Positions 49,783 to 58,225 of a stretch of 60,106 nucleotides of DNA are shown one piece after another. This stretch comes from Streptosporangium minutum. GTDB taxonomy: Bacteria > Actinomycetota > Actinomycetes > Streptosporangiales > Streptosporangiaceae. The stretch's first letter is position 1. Each line of letters starts with the position of its first letter. The stretch lies in NCBI RefSeq assembly GCF_002149035.1, contig NZ_NGFP01000020.1:1-60106 (forward strand), written 5' to 3'. Under the pieces are notes generated by a model. The model did no database searches. It saw only the letters and a program-made list of their open reading frames with translations, and had not been told where the DNA came from. The position numbers were made by a program, and so were the translations under genes.

Positions 49783-52700
49783 TCACAGTCCCATCCACTG
49801 CTGGATGCGGGAGAGCAGCTCCTGCGCGTCGACCGGTTTGGTGACGTAGTCACTGGCCCCCGCGGCCAGGGTCTTGTCCCGGTCGCCCTGCATGGCCTTG
49901 GCGGTCACCGCGATGATCGGCAGGTCGGCGAAGCGCGGCATCTTGCGGATGGCGGCGGTGGCGGCGTAGCCGTCCATCTCCGGCATCATGATGTCCATCA
50001 GGACCAGGTCGACGTCCTCGTTGCGCGACAGCACCTCGATGCCCTTGCGGCCGTTCTCCGCGTAGAGCACCTGCATGCCGTGGAGTTCGAGGATGTTGGT
50101 CAGCGCGAACACGTTGCGGACGTCGTCGTCGACGACCAGGACCTTGCGGTTCACCAGTATGGTGTCGGCCTCGTTCAGCGCCTGCGGCCGTTCGTCGGGA
50201 CTGGGCTGGACCAGCGGCAGCACGTGGCCGGGCTCCTGGGCCGAAAGGTGCAGGGTGATGCGTTCGCGCAGCTCGTCGAGGCTGGGCAGGAGCTCCAGGG
50301 GCTGGGTGTTGGAGCGGCCCTTGAGCAGGTTCTCCTGCGGCCGGGTGAGCGTACGGGTGTGATGGGCGAGAACGGGGAGCTCGCGCAGGACCGGATCGTC
50401 GTCGAACCCGCGGAGGAACTCCGCCGCCCCGTCGTGCCCCATGCCCAGATCGAGCACGACACAGTGGTAGTCGTCCCTCTTCAGGCTCTCCAAAGCGGTC
50501 ACCGGATCGTTGGCGGTGGAGACCCAGACCGGCCCGTGCGTCCCGGTGAGGTCGGCGACGACGCTCTCGGCGAGCTGGGAGAGCAGCCCGTTGGGCCGCG
50601 ACTCCACGACGAGCAGGCGGCGGCCCTCCCTGCCGGCCCGCTCGGCCGCCGTGCCGGCCGGCCGCGCGGAGGCCGGCACGGCGGATCCGACGGCCGCGGA
50701 GCCGGCGGCCGCCGTGACCGCGGCGCTCGGGGTGACGTCCGCGATCGGCAGGCAGAGGCTGAAGGTGCTGCCCTCGCCCAGGGCGCTGACCGCCCGGATC
50801 TCGCCGTTGAACAGCGCGGCTATCTCCCGGCTGATGGACAGGCCCAGCCCGGTGCCGCCGTACTTGCGGCTGGTGGTGCCGTCGGCCTGCTGGAAGGCGT
50901 CGAAGATCTGGGAGAGGTTCTCCTTGGCGATGCCGATGCCGGTGTCCACGACGTGGAAGGCGAGGGTCTCCTGCCCGGGGACCCCCAGCAGGTCCATCCT
51001 CCCGACCCGCTCGATGCGGAGCTGGACCGAACCCGTCTCGGTGAACTTCACCGCGTTGGACAGCAGGTTCCGCAGCACCTGGCGTAGCCGCTGCTCGTCC
51101 ATGAGCAGTTCGCCGGGGACGTCGGGGGCCACGGTGACGTCGAACCGCAGCCCCTTCTCCGTGGTCAACGGGCGGAAGGTCGCCTCGACGTAGTCGAGGA
51201 GCTGCCGCAGGGGCAGGGACTCAAGGCTGATGTTCATCTTGCCCGCCTCGATCTTGGACAGATCGAGGATGTCGTTGATCAGCTGGAGCAGGTCGGTGCC
51301 GGCCGAGTGGATGACGTTGGCGTACTCCACCTGCTTGGCGGTGAGGTTGCGGGCCGGGTTCTGGGCCAGCAGCTGGGCGAGGATCAGCAGCGAGTTGAGC
51401 GGGGTGCGCAGCTCGTGGCTCATGTTGGCCAGGAACTCGCTCTTGTACTTGGAGGCCAGCGCGAGCTGCTTGGCCCGGTCCTCCAGCTCCTGCCGCGCCT
51501 GCTCGATCTCGCTGTTCTTCGTCTCGATGTCGCGGTTCTGCCGGGCCAGCAGCTCCGCCTTCTCCTCGAGCTCGGCGTTGGAGCGCTGCAGCTCCTCCTG
51601 ACCGACCTGCAGCTCGATCGCGAGCCGCTGCGACTCCGTGAGGAGGGAGTCGGTCCGGGCGTTGGCGACGATCGTGTTGACGTTGACGCCGATGGTCTCC
51701 ACCAGCTGCTCCAGGAATGCCCGGTGCACCTGGGTGAAGCGGTTGAGGCTGGCCAGCTCGATCACGCCGAGCACCTGGTCCTCGACGATGATCGGCAGCA
51801 CGATGAGATTGACCGGACCAGCCGCCCCCAGGCTGGAGGAGATGGTGAGGTATCCGGTGGCGATGTCCTCGACCAGGATGGGACGCTTGGCCAGCGCGGC
51901 CTGTCCCACGAGCGAGTCGCCGAACCCGTAGCAACGACCGGTCTCCCGGTGACCGTAACCGCCGACCACCCGCAGCTCCGCGCCGTCCGAGGTCTCCTCC
52001 GCGAGCAGGAACGTTCCGTACTGGGCCGAGACCAGCGGGGCCAGCTCGTTCATCACCAGCTCGGCCACGACGGCGAGGTCTCGGTGCCCCTGCATCAGAC
52101 CGGAGATGCGGGCCAGGTTGGACTTGAGCCAGTCCTGCTCCTGGTTGGCCAGGGTGGTCTCACGCAGGGACTGCACCATGGAGTTGATGTTGTCCTTGAG
52201 CTCGGCCACCTCGCCGGAGGCGTCGACGGTGATCGACCGGGTGAGGTCCCCCGAGGTCACGGCGCTGGTCACCTCGGCGATCGCACGCACCTGGCGCGTC
52301 AGGTTGCCGGCCAGCTCGTTGACGTTCTCCGTCAGCCGCTTCCAGGTCCCGGAGACCCCCTCGACCTCGGCCTGGCCGCCCAGCCGCCCCTCGCTGCCCA
52401 CCTCGCGGGCCACCCGGGTGACCTCGGCGGCGAAGGACGACAGCTGGTCGACCATCGTGTTGATGGTGGTCTTCAGCTCCAGGATCTCGCCCCGGGCGTC
52501 CACGTCGATCTTCTTGGTCAGGTCGCCCTGGGCGACCGCCGTGGTGACCTGCGCGATGTTGCGGACCTGGTTGGTCAGGTTGTTGGCCATCGAGTTGACG
52601 TTGTCGGTGAGGTCCTTCCACGTGCCGGCCACGTTGGGCACGCGGGCCTGACCGCCCAGCTCGCCCTCGGTGCCGACCTCGCGGGCGACCCGGGTGACCT

Positions 52701-54297
52701 CGTCGGCGAACGCGCTCAGCGTGTCGACCATGGTGTTGATGGTCTGCGCGAGCGCGGCGACCTCGCCCTTGGCCTCGACAGTGATCTTCTGCGACAGGTC
52801 GCCCTTGGCGACCGCCGTGGTGACCTGCGCGATGGAGCGCACCTGGCTGGTCAGGTTGTTGGCCATCGAGTTGACGTTGTCGGTGAGGTCCTTCCACGTG
52901 CCGGACACCCCGCGGACGGTGGCCTGGCCGCCGAGGTTGCCCTCGGTGCCGACCTCGCGGGCGACCCGGGTGACCTCGTCGGCGAAGGCCGAGAGCTGGT
53001 CGACCATCGTGTTGATGGTCTCCTTCAGCTCCATGATCTCCCCGCGCGCGTCCACCCTGATCTTCTGCGACAGGTCGCCCTTGGCGACCGCCGTGGTGAC
53101 CTGCGCGATGCTGCGGACCTGCGCCGTGAGGTTGTCGGCCATCACGTTCACCGACTCGGTGAGCGCCTTCCAGGTGCCCGAGACGCCCTTGACGTCGGCC
53201 TGGCCGCCCAGCCGGCCGTCGGTGCCCACCTCACGGGCCACCCGCGTCACCTCGTCGGCGAAGGACGACAGCTGGTCCACCATCGTGTTGAGGGTGTTCT
53301 TCAGCTCCAGGATCTCACCCCGGGCCGAGACGGTGATCTTCTGCGACAGGTCGCCGCGGGCGACCGCCGTGGCCACCTGCGAGATGTTCCGCACCTGGTC
53401 GGTGAGATTGCCCGCCATGTAGTTGACCGAGTCGGTCAGGTCGCGCCAGGTGCCCGAGACGCCCTTGACGTCGGCCTGGCCGCCCAGCCGGCCGTCGGTG
53501 CCCACCTCACGGGCCACCCGCGTCACCTCGTCGGCGAAGGACGACAGCTGGTCCACCATCGTGTTGATGGTGTTCTTCAGCTCCAGGATTTCACCCCGGG
53601 CGTCCACGGTGATCTTCTGCGACAGGTCGCCCTTGGCGACCGCCGTGGTGACCTGCGCGATACTGCGGACCTGGTCGGTGAGGTTGCCCGCCATGAAGTT
53701 CACCGAGTCGGTCAGGTCGCGCCAGGTGCCGGCGACCCCGGTCACCTCGGCCTGACCGCCCAGTCGGCCGTCGGTGCCCACCTCACGGGCCACCCGCGTC
53801 ACCTCGTCGGCGAAGGACGACAGCTGGTCCACCATCGTGTTGAGGGTGTTCTTCAGCTCCAGGATCTCACCGCGGACGTCCACGGTGATCTTCTGCGACA
53901 GGTCGCCGGTCGCCACCGCGGTCGCGACCTGGGCGATGTCGCGGACCTGGTCGGTGAGGTTGCCCGCCATGGCGTTGACCGAGTCCGTCAGGTCCTTCCA
54001 CGTGCCGGAGACGCCGGGCACGTCCGCCTGACCGCCCAGCTGCCCCTCGGTGCCCACCTCACGGGCCACCCGCGTCACCTCGGAGGTGAACAGGGAGAGC
54101 TGGTCCACCATGCCGTTGAACACGGTGGCGATCTCCTTGAGCAGCCCGTCGCCGTCGTCGGGCAGGCGCGTGCCGAAGTCGCCGTCGCGCACGGCCGTGA
54201 GTCCGGCAAGAAGCTGGCGGAGATCCAGTTCCTCCACACCGGATGCGGTCGCCGCGGCACCACGCCCTGCCGTGCCAGAAGTCTCAATCATTTTCAC
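49783..54297 (-). CDS. Cytosolic HAMP-array hybrid histidine kinase
   Basis: A 1504-aa sensor kinase with no membrane segment. An N-terminal HAMP (about 22-80) is followed by seven 92-residue HAMP repeats whose NLTxQVR motifs fall at exactly 113, 205, 297, 389, 481, 573 and 665. Next come a GAF domain (about 735-885), a coiled coil (890-950), HisKA with the phosphoacceptor His 961 (SHELRTP), HATPase_c ([20 protein letters not shown]; 1080-1185), a receiver-like domain (1226-1345, Asp 1283, incomplete acidic triad) and a true receiver (1385-1502; DDD 1390-1392, Asp 1435, Lys 1487). The same layout occurs in Streptomyces OsaA and in fungal group III (Nik1) osmosensors. GTG 54297 follows GAGAGG at five bases. 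No separate response regulator gene adjoins it. Confidence 0.94.
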   Translation of the reverse strand: MKMIETSGTAGRGAAATASGVEELDLRQLLAGLTAVRDGDFGTRLPDDGDGLLKEIATVFNGMVDQLSLFTSEVTRVAREVGTEGQLGGQADVPGVSGTWKDLTDSVNAMAGNLTDQVRDIAQVATAVATGDLSQKITVDVRGEILELKNTLNTMVDQLSSFADEVTRVAREVGTDGRLGGQAEVTGVAGTWRDLTDSVNFMAGNLTDQVRSIAQVTTAVAKGDLSQKITVDARGEILELKNTINTMVDQLSSFADEVTRVAREVGTDGRLGGQADVKGVSGTWRDLTDSVNYMAGNLTDQVRNISQVATAVARGDLSQKITVSARGEILELKNTLNTMVDQLSSFADEVTRVAREVGTDGRLGGQADVKGVSGTWKALTESVNVMADNLTAQVRSIAQVTTAVAKGDLSQKIRVDARGEIMELKETINTMVDQLSAFADEVTRVAREVGTEGNLGGQATVRGVSGTWKDLTDNVNSMANNLTSQVRSIAQVTTAVAKGDLSQKITVEAKGEVAALAQTINTMVDTLSAFADEVTRVAREVGTEGELGGQARVPNVAGTWKDLTDNVNSMANNLTNQVRNIAQVTTAVAQGDLTKKIDVDARGEILELKTTINTMVDQLSSFAAEVTRVAREVGSEGRLGGQAEVEGVSGTWKRLTENVNELAGNLTRQVRAIAEVTSAVTSGDLTRSITVDASGEVAELKDNINSMVQSLRETTLANQEQDWLKSNLARISGLMQGHRDLAVVAELVMNELAPLVSAQYGTFLLAEETSDGAELRVVGGYGHRETGRCYGFGDSLVGQAALAKRPILVEDIATGYLTISSSLGAAGPVNLIVLPIIVEDQVLGVIELASLNRFTQVHRAFLEQLVETIGVNVNTIVANARTDSLLTESQRLAIELQVGQEELQRSNAELEEKAELLARQNRDIETKNSEIEQARQELEDRAKQLALASKYKSEFLANMSHELRTPLNSLLILAQLLAQNPARNLTAKQVEYANVIHSAGTDLLQLINDILDLSKIEAGKMNISLESLPLRQLLDYVEATFRPLTTEKGLRFDVTVAPDVPGELLMDEQRLRQVLRNLLSNAVKFTETGSVQLRIERVGRMDLLGVPGQETLAFHVVDTGIGIAKENLSQIFDAFQQADGTTSRKYGGTGLGLSISREIAALFNGEIRAVSALGEGSTFSLCLPIADVTPSAAVTAAAGSAAVGSAVPASARPAGTAAERAGREGRRLLVVESRPNGLLSQLAESVVADLTGTHGPVWVSTANDPVTALESLKRDDYHCVVLDLGMGHDGAAEFLRGFDDDPVLRELPVLAHHTRTLTRPQENLLKGRSNTQPLELLPSLDELRERITLHLSAQEPGHVLPLVQPSPDERPQALNEADTILVNRKVLVVDDDVRNVFALTNILELHGMQVLYAENGRKGIEVLSRNEDVDLVLMDIMMPEMDGYAATAAIRKMPRFADLPIIAVTAKAMQGDRDKTLAAGASDYVTKPVDAQELLSRIQQWMGL
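52023..53961 (-). repeat. 276-bp tandem coding repeats (HAMP array)
   Basis: Seven consecutive 92-codon units (residues 113-756; the last is only partly conserved). At DNA level neighbouring units share long near-identical stretches such as those for [10 protein letters not shown] and NTMVDQLS. The exact 92-residue period implies a uniform helical stack of HAMP coiled coils. Confidence 0.9.
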
Positions 54298-54404
54298 CCG
54301 CGCCTCTCGGCCATGAAAAGGTCAAGTAATCCTAAGTCACCGGAGGCGGGACATGACCTGCACCGATGCGGGATGGTCCGGAGCGAGGCGGGAACGGCCC
54401 CGGC

Positions 54405-54570
54405 GGAGTCCAGCGCGGGGCGAGAACGGGCTCCGCGGAGTCCAGCGCGAGACGGGAACGGCCCCGGCGGAGTGCGAAGCGAAGCGGGAACGGCCCCGAC
54501 GGAGTGCGGAGCGGAGCGGGAACGGCCCCGGCGGAGTTCAGCGCGAGGCGTGCACGGCCTCGGTGGATTC
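54405..54570. repeat. 32-bp tandem repeat (minisatellite), six copies, running into a gene end
   Basis: The GGAGT landmark recurs at 54405, 54437, 54469, 54501 and 54533, and as GGATT at 54565, an exact 32-bp period. Each unit also carries ACGGG-AACGG-CCCCGGC or a near variant. The array lies between the kinase start and the DMT transporter gene and includes that gene's stop codon (54538-54540). There are no spacers, so it is not a CRISPR array. The unit length is not a multiple of three. Confidence 0.9.
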
Positions 54571-55506
54571 CACGCGGGAAACGGAGACCGGGCGGGAGCG
54601 GGCCCCGGCCACGGCCTTCTGGGCGAGGAGCGCACCCGCCAGCACCAGGGCGCCGCCGAGCATCTGGGGGGCGCCGAGGGCCTCGCCCAGCAGCGCCCAT
54701 GCGATGACCACGCTGGCGAGCACCTCAAGTGAGGCGACCGTCGCTCCGACGGCGGCGGTCAGGACCCGCACCGCCGCGATGCCGCTGGCATAGGCGACCA
54801 CGGTCCCGACCACGACCAGCCAGCCGATCGCCGCGGGAGCCGGCAGCGTCCGGCCGCCCAGCGCGAGGTCGGCGGCGAACAGGTGCCAGGGCAGACGCCA
54901 GGGCGCGGCCAGGGGCGTGAGCACGACGGCCGCGCCGGTCAGCCCCCAGGTGAGCGCGCCGAGCGGGTGGACGTCACGGCCCGCGTCCTGGCTGAGCAGG
55001 AAGTACACGGCGGCGCAGACGGCCGTCCCCAGACCCAGCACGAGACCGAGCCCGTCGAGACGGACGCCCCGCCACACCTCGACGACGCAGGCGAGCCCGC
55101 CGACCGCCAGGACGGCGCCGACCGCGGCGGCGCGCGGCAACCGTGCCCGCCGTACCAGCCGCACCCAGGCCAGGACCAGGACCGGCGAGGCGTACTCCAG
55201 CAGCACCGCCACCCCCACCGGCAGCCGGGCGATCGTCCCGTAGTAGAAGGCCTGCACCGCGGCGAAGCCGACCAGGCTGTAGGCGGCGACGAAACGCAGC
55301 CGGTGCCGGGGAACGACGAGGACGGACGGCCTGACCAGAGCGGTGGCGACGAGCAGCACGATCGCCGCCCCGGCGAGTCTCGTCCACACCGCCTGCAGAG
55401 GCGACAGTCCCGCGTCGATGAGCGACTTGGCCAGAGGTCCGGAGAAGCCGAAACAGATCGCTGAGACGGCCGCGAGGACCAGACCCTTGGTAACCGGACG
55501 GGGCAT
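54538..55506 (-). CDS. DMT-superfamily (EamA) transporter
   Basis: A 322-aa membrane protein with ten predicted helices. It contains LVLAAVSAICFGFSGPLAKS, VAVLLEYASPVLVLAWVRL and ATVASLEVLASVVIAWALLGE, the EamA pattern, as in RhtA-like amino-acid exporters. The last 15 codons and the stop lie in the 32-bp repeat array, so the charged tail (SVSRVESTEAVHASR) is probably a product of repeat expansion. Start ATG 55506 has GGAGGGG about six bases upstream; ATG 55512 is too close to that site. It is divergent from a PucR regulator. Confidence 0.9.
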   Translation of the reverse strand: MPRPVTKGLVLAAVSAICFGFSGPLAKSLIDAGLSPLQAVWTRLAGAAIVLLVATALVRPSVLVVPRHRLRFVAAYSLVGFAAVQAFYYGTIARLPVGVAVLLEYASPVLVLAWVRLVRRARLPRAAAVGAVLAVGGLACVVEVWRGVRLDGLGLVLGLGTAVCAAVYFLLSQDAGRDVHPLGALTWGLTGAAVVLTPLAAPWRLPWHLFAADLALGGRTLPAPAAIGWLVVVGTVVAYASGIAAVRVLTAAVGATVASLEVLASVVIAWALLGEALGAPQMLGGALVLAGALLAQKAVAGARSRPVSVSRVESTEAVHASR

Positions 55507-55646
55507 CCTCATCCCCTCCTCTCTCCCTTTATCTCAACACCGCCATACCCATTTTGATGGTGTTAACCAGGAACAGAAAGGGAAAATCGCCGCCAACAAA
55601 GACAGCAGACGCCGGGTCGACAGGACAAGGTGTAAGGCGACCACCG

Positions 55647-55675
55647 TTCACACTTACAGTCTGATCGGATACTCT
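55647..55675 (+). promoter_or_regulatory. Promoter of the second PucR gene (leaderless)
   Basis: TTCACA (55647-55652), a 17-base spacer and TACTCT (55670-55675) lie six bases before the GTG start at 55682, so transcription should begin at or next to the start codon. An inverted AACACC/GGTGTT pair (55536-55564) further upstream may be a regulator site. Confidence 0.65.
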
Positions 55676-55681
55676 CAGTAT

Positions 55682-57307
55682 GTGCTCCCTACCATCGCCG
55701 ACGTCCTCGCCCTGGACACCGTCCGCCGAGGCAACCCCCGGATCGTCGCGGGAGCCGACCGGCTGGACACCAGGGTGCGCTGGGTCCACGTAGGCGAGGT
55801 CACCGACATCGCCCACCTGCTGCGCGGTGGCGAGCTGGTGCTCACCACCGGCATCGCGCTCCCCGACGCCCCCGAGAAGCTGGCCGACTACGTCGCGGCG
55901 CTGGCCGCCGTGGGCGCGTCCGGGCTGATCGTGGAGCTGGGCCGCAAGTTCATCAGGGAACTGCCCCGGTGCGTGATCAACGCCGCCGAGGAACACGGCC
56001 TCCCACTGATCACGCTGGCCCGCGAGACCCCCTTCGTGCAGATCACCGAGTCGGTGCACGCCAGGATCATCGACATCCAGCTGGAGGAGCTGCGCGCCTC
56101 CGAGCAACTCCACGAGGTCTTCACCGAACTGTCGGTCGAGGGCGCCTCCCCCGCCGAGGTGCTCAGCCAGGTCGCGCGACTGTCGGGGCGGCCGGTGCTG
56201 CTGGAGAACCTCGCCCACCAGGTGCTGGCCTGCGAGACGGCCGGCCGCGACACCGGGACGCTGCTGGCGAGCTGGGAGACCCGCTCCCGGGCCGTGGCGC
56301 CGGAGGAGCGGACCGCCTACGACTCGGCCTCCGGCTGGCTGGTCACCATGGTCGGCGCGCGAGGCCAGGACTGGGGCAGGCTGATCCTGCTCTGCGACGG
56401 CGAGCCCGGCCCACGCGACATCGTGCTCGCCGAACGCGCCGCGACCACCCTTGCCCTCGGCCGCCTGCTGGAGCGTCACCAGGAGTCGCTGGAACGCCAG
56501 GCCCACGGCACGATCATCACCGGCATCCTGACCCACGCCTACGCCGACCCCGAGGAGGCCGCGGCCCGCGCCCGGGCGGTCGGGGTGCCGCTGACCGGCC
56601 GCAAGCTCATCAGCGTGGTGCTCCGCGTGGCCGAGCAGTCGGAGAACCCGCTGGACAGCCAGGAGCAGCTCGCCAGACTCGGCGAGCTGGCCGACGCGGC
56701 CGCCGCCGCCTGCCGTGACGCCCGCCTCCCCGCCCTGGTCGGCGCCCTGGACCAGAACCGCGTCGGCGTCCTGCTGCCGCTGCCCCCGCGCACCTTCGCC
56801 GAACCCGCGCTGACCGCGCTCGCCGACCGCCTGCGGGGGGCCTTCGCCGCCCCGTTCGTCCTCGCCGCCGGATCGGTGGTCGAATCCCTGCGTGACGTAC
56901 GGCGGAGCTTCCTGGAGGCCGAACAGGTCGCGGACGTGGCGGTCAGGCAGCCCGACGGCCGGGCCTTCTACCGCCTTCCCGACCTACGCCTGCGCGGCCT
57001 GCTCCACCTGTTGAGAGACGACGCCCGCCTGCAGACCTTCGCCGAACGCGAGCTCGGCCCCCTGCTGGCTCACGACGCCCAGCGCGGCGGCGACCTGGCC
57101 AGGATCCTCCGGATCTACCTGGACTCCGGCCGCAACAAGGCGGTGGCCGCCCAGAAGGCCCACCTGTCGCGGCCGGCCTTCTACGACCGGCTCCGCAGGC
57201 TGGAACGCATCCTCGACACCGACCTGGACGATGTCGAGTCCTGCCTCTCCCTCCACGTCGCCCTCCTGGCGCTGGAGTCCTTCCGGAGAGACAACCCCCG
57301 CACCTGA
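55682..57307 (+). CDS. PucR-family transcriptional regulator
   Basis: A 541-aa regulator. The N-terminal PucR domain (VLALDTVRRGNPRIVAGADR, VRWVHVGEVTDIAHLLRGGE, LVLTTGIAL) takes up about 125 residues. A GAF-like/CdaR middle part follows (VGVPLTGRKLISVVLRV), and HTH_30 is at the C-terminus (KAHLSRPAFYDRLRRLERIL). GTG 55682 lies at the domain start and just behind the promoter. The family controls use of purines, allantoin, amines and GABA. The cupin gene starts ten bases after its stop, and the DMT transporter is divergent, so both are possible targets. Confidence 0.92.
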   Translation: MLPTIADVLALDTVRRGNPRIVAGADRLDTRVRWVHVGEVTDIAHLLRGGELVLTTGIALPDAPEKLADYVAALAAVGASGLIVELGRKFIRELPRCVINAAEEHGLPLITLARETPFVQITESVHARIIDIQLEELRASEQLHEVFTELSVEGASPAEVLSQVARLSGRPVLLENLAHQVLACETAGRDTGTLLASWETRSRAVAPEERTAYDSASGWLVTMVGARGQDWGRLILLCDGEPGPRDIVLAERAATTLALGRLLERHQESLERQAHGTIITGILTHAYADPEEAAARARAVGVPLTGRKLISVVLRVAEQSENPLDSQEQLARLGELADAAAAACRDARLPALVGALDQNRVGVLLPLPPRTFAEPALTALADRLRGAFAAPFVLAAGSVVESLRDVRRSFLEAEQVADVAVRQPDGRAFYRLPDLRLRGLLHLLRDDARLQTFAERELGPLLAHDAQRGGDLARILRIYLDSGRNKAVAAQKAHLSRPAFYDRLRRLERILDTDLDDVESCLSLHVALLALESFRRDNPRT

Positions 57308-57316
57308 AAGGTCCCC

Positions 57317-57712
57317 ATGCCCGACATCCTCGTCCCCGAGACCGCCGACCTGGCCCGCATGGTCGCCGCCGCCGGGATCTTCGCCGTCCCCACCGGCGAG
57401 GTACGGCTGTCACCCGACGAGCTGGACCCCGCCCAGATCCTCGCCGGCTCACCGCAGATCTCCTCGGCCGAGCTCTGGTCCTCCCCCGACGGCTCGCAGA
57501 CCCGGGGCATCTGGGAGATCACGCCGGGCACGGTGATCGACGTCGAGTGCGACGAGATCTTCGTGGTCCTGTCCGGCCGGGCCACCGTGGAGGTCGACGG
57601 CGGCGCCACCGTCGAACTCGTCCCGGGATCGGTCTGCCTGCTCGCCGAGGGCACCAGGACCACCTGGATCGTCCACGAGACCCTGCGCAAGGTGTATCAC
57701 TGCATGTCCTGA
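57317..57712 (+). CDS. Cupin domain protein (DUF861-like)
   Basis: A 131-aa single-domain cupin with TRGIWEITPGTVIDVECDEIF (motif 1) and ATVELVPGSVCLLAEGTRTTW (motif 2). It resembles the DUF861/(S)-ureidoglycine aminohydrolase-type cupins. The usual metal His residues in motif 1 are replaced (ECDE), so metal binding may be weak or absent. It lies ten bases after the PucR gene and is likely co-transcribed. It might act on an amine-derived intermediate or serve as a ligand sensor; that is inference. Confidence 0.88.
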   Translation: MPDILVPETADLARMVAAAGIFAVPTGEVRLSPDELDPAQILAGSPQISSAELWSSPDGSQTRGIWEITPGTVIDVECDEIFVVLSGRATVEVDGGATVELVPGSVCLLAEGTRTTWIVHETLRKVYHCMS

Positions 57713-57722
57713 CGGGAAGTGC

Positions 57723-57763
57723 GGCGCAAGCCGTACGGACCCAGATTCCGTACGGCTTGCGCC
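57723..57763. terminator. Bidirectional terminator between cupin and small membrane protein genes
   Basis: A 16-bp perfect stem (GGCGCAAGCCGTACGG / CCGTACGGCTTGCGCC) with a 9-base loop in the 68-bp gap between convergent genes. It shares its arm core with the hairpin at 46086-46134. Confidence 0.8.
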
Positions 57764-57780
57764 CGTCTTGGTGCGCCCGC

Positions 57781-57930
57781 CTACCCGTCTCGATCGGACG
57801 GGAGGTCGACGTGAGCGGTGTCGTCCGCGCAGACGTAGAGATCCCAGCGGCGCGGTCGCACCATGATCACGCCAAGGATGAACCCGAGCACCACGCTTGC
57901 GATGATCACAATGAGAATGTTCAGCCCCAT
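57781..57930 (-). CDS. 49-aa single-span membrane protein
   Basis: A short frame missed by size cut-offs. ATG 57930 has GAGAGG eight bases upstream. Residues 2-23 (GLNILIVIIASVVLGFILGV) form one membrane helix, followed by MVRPRRWDLYVCADD and an acidic tail ending DLPSDRDG, then TAG. The positive cluster after the helix puts the C-terminus in the cytoplasm. It converges with the cupin gene behind a terminator. The family is unknown to me; the good ribosome site and clean helix/charge pattern support a real gene. Confidence 0.7.
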   Translation of the reverse strand: MGLNILIVIIASVVLGFILGVIMVRPRRWDLYVCADDTAHVDLPSDRDG

Positions 57931-58225
57931 GACGGCTGCCTCTCGGAAAGATGTGCCGCTTGAACTGAGGGAATGCGGCCTACTGAACCGTAGCGCCGCC
58001 TGGCCGGCACCGCAGGGAAACGAGGCCGACTAACCCGTATTGACCAGCGCGGTTGACCCGATGGAGGCAGTTCCGGGCTACTCGAATTCCGTCGTTCCGC
58101 ATATGACGGCGTCCGGGCGACAACACTTTCTTGGGATGTTTGGCGTGTTTCGCTCCCCTCGGCAGGAAGATCTCGGCACGATGGTGCACCGAAGTATGGT
58201 CACCAACGGGGAGAGAGAGACATAC
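57931..58225. other. 295-bp 5' region between divergent genes
   Basis: Between the 49-aa membrane protein gene and the secreted glycosidase-like gene. It probably holds both promoters (for example TTGACC at 58043-58048 on the plus strand). The open frame reaches back to 58040 but lacks a ribosome site there. I found no riboswitch that I could recognise. Confidence 0.35.

Noticed and set aside
52023-53961. Assembly duplication producing the HAMP repeats
   Set aside because: Units differ at many codons while keeping the exact 92-residue phase, and the same architecture is known in other kinases, so the repeats are biological; the exact number could still merit long-read confirmation.
54405-54570. 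CRISPR array
   Set aside because: The 32-bp units are contiguous with no unique spacers between them, and no cas genes are near.
51307-54732. Open plus-strand frame of about 1140 codons opposite the hybrid kinase
   Set aside because: Its repeats only mirror the HAMP-coding repeats of the real gene on the other strand.
58040-58225. N-terminal extension of the SPOR/NAGPA protein
   Set aside because: It would bury the signal peptide 62 residues inside the protein. The ATG at 58226 has a good ribosome site directly before the signal peptide.
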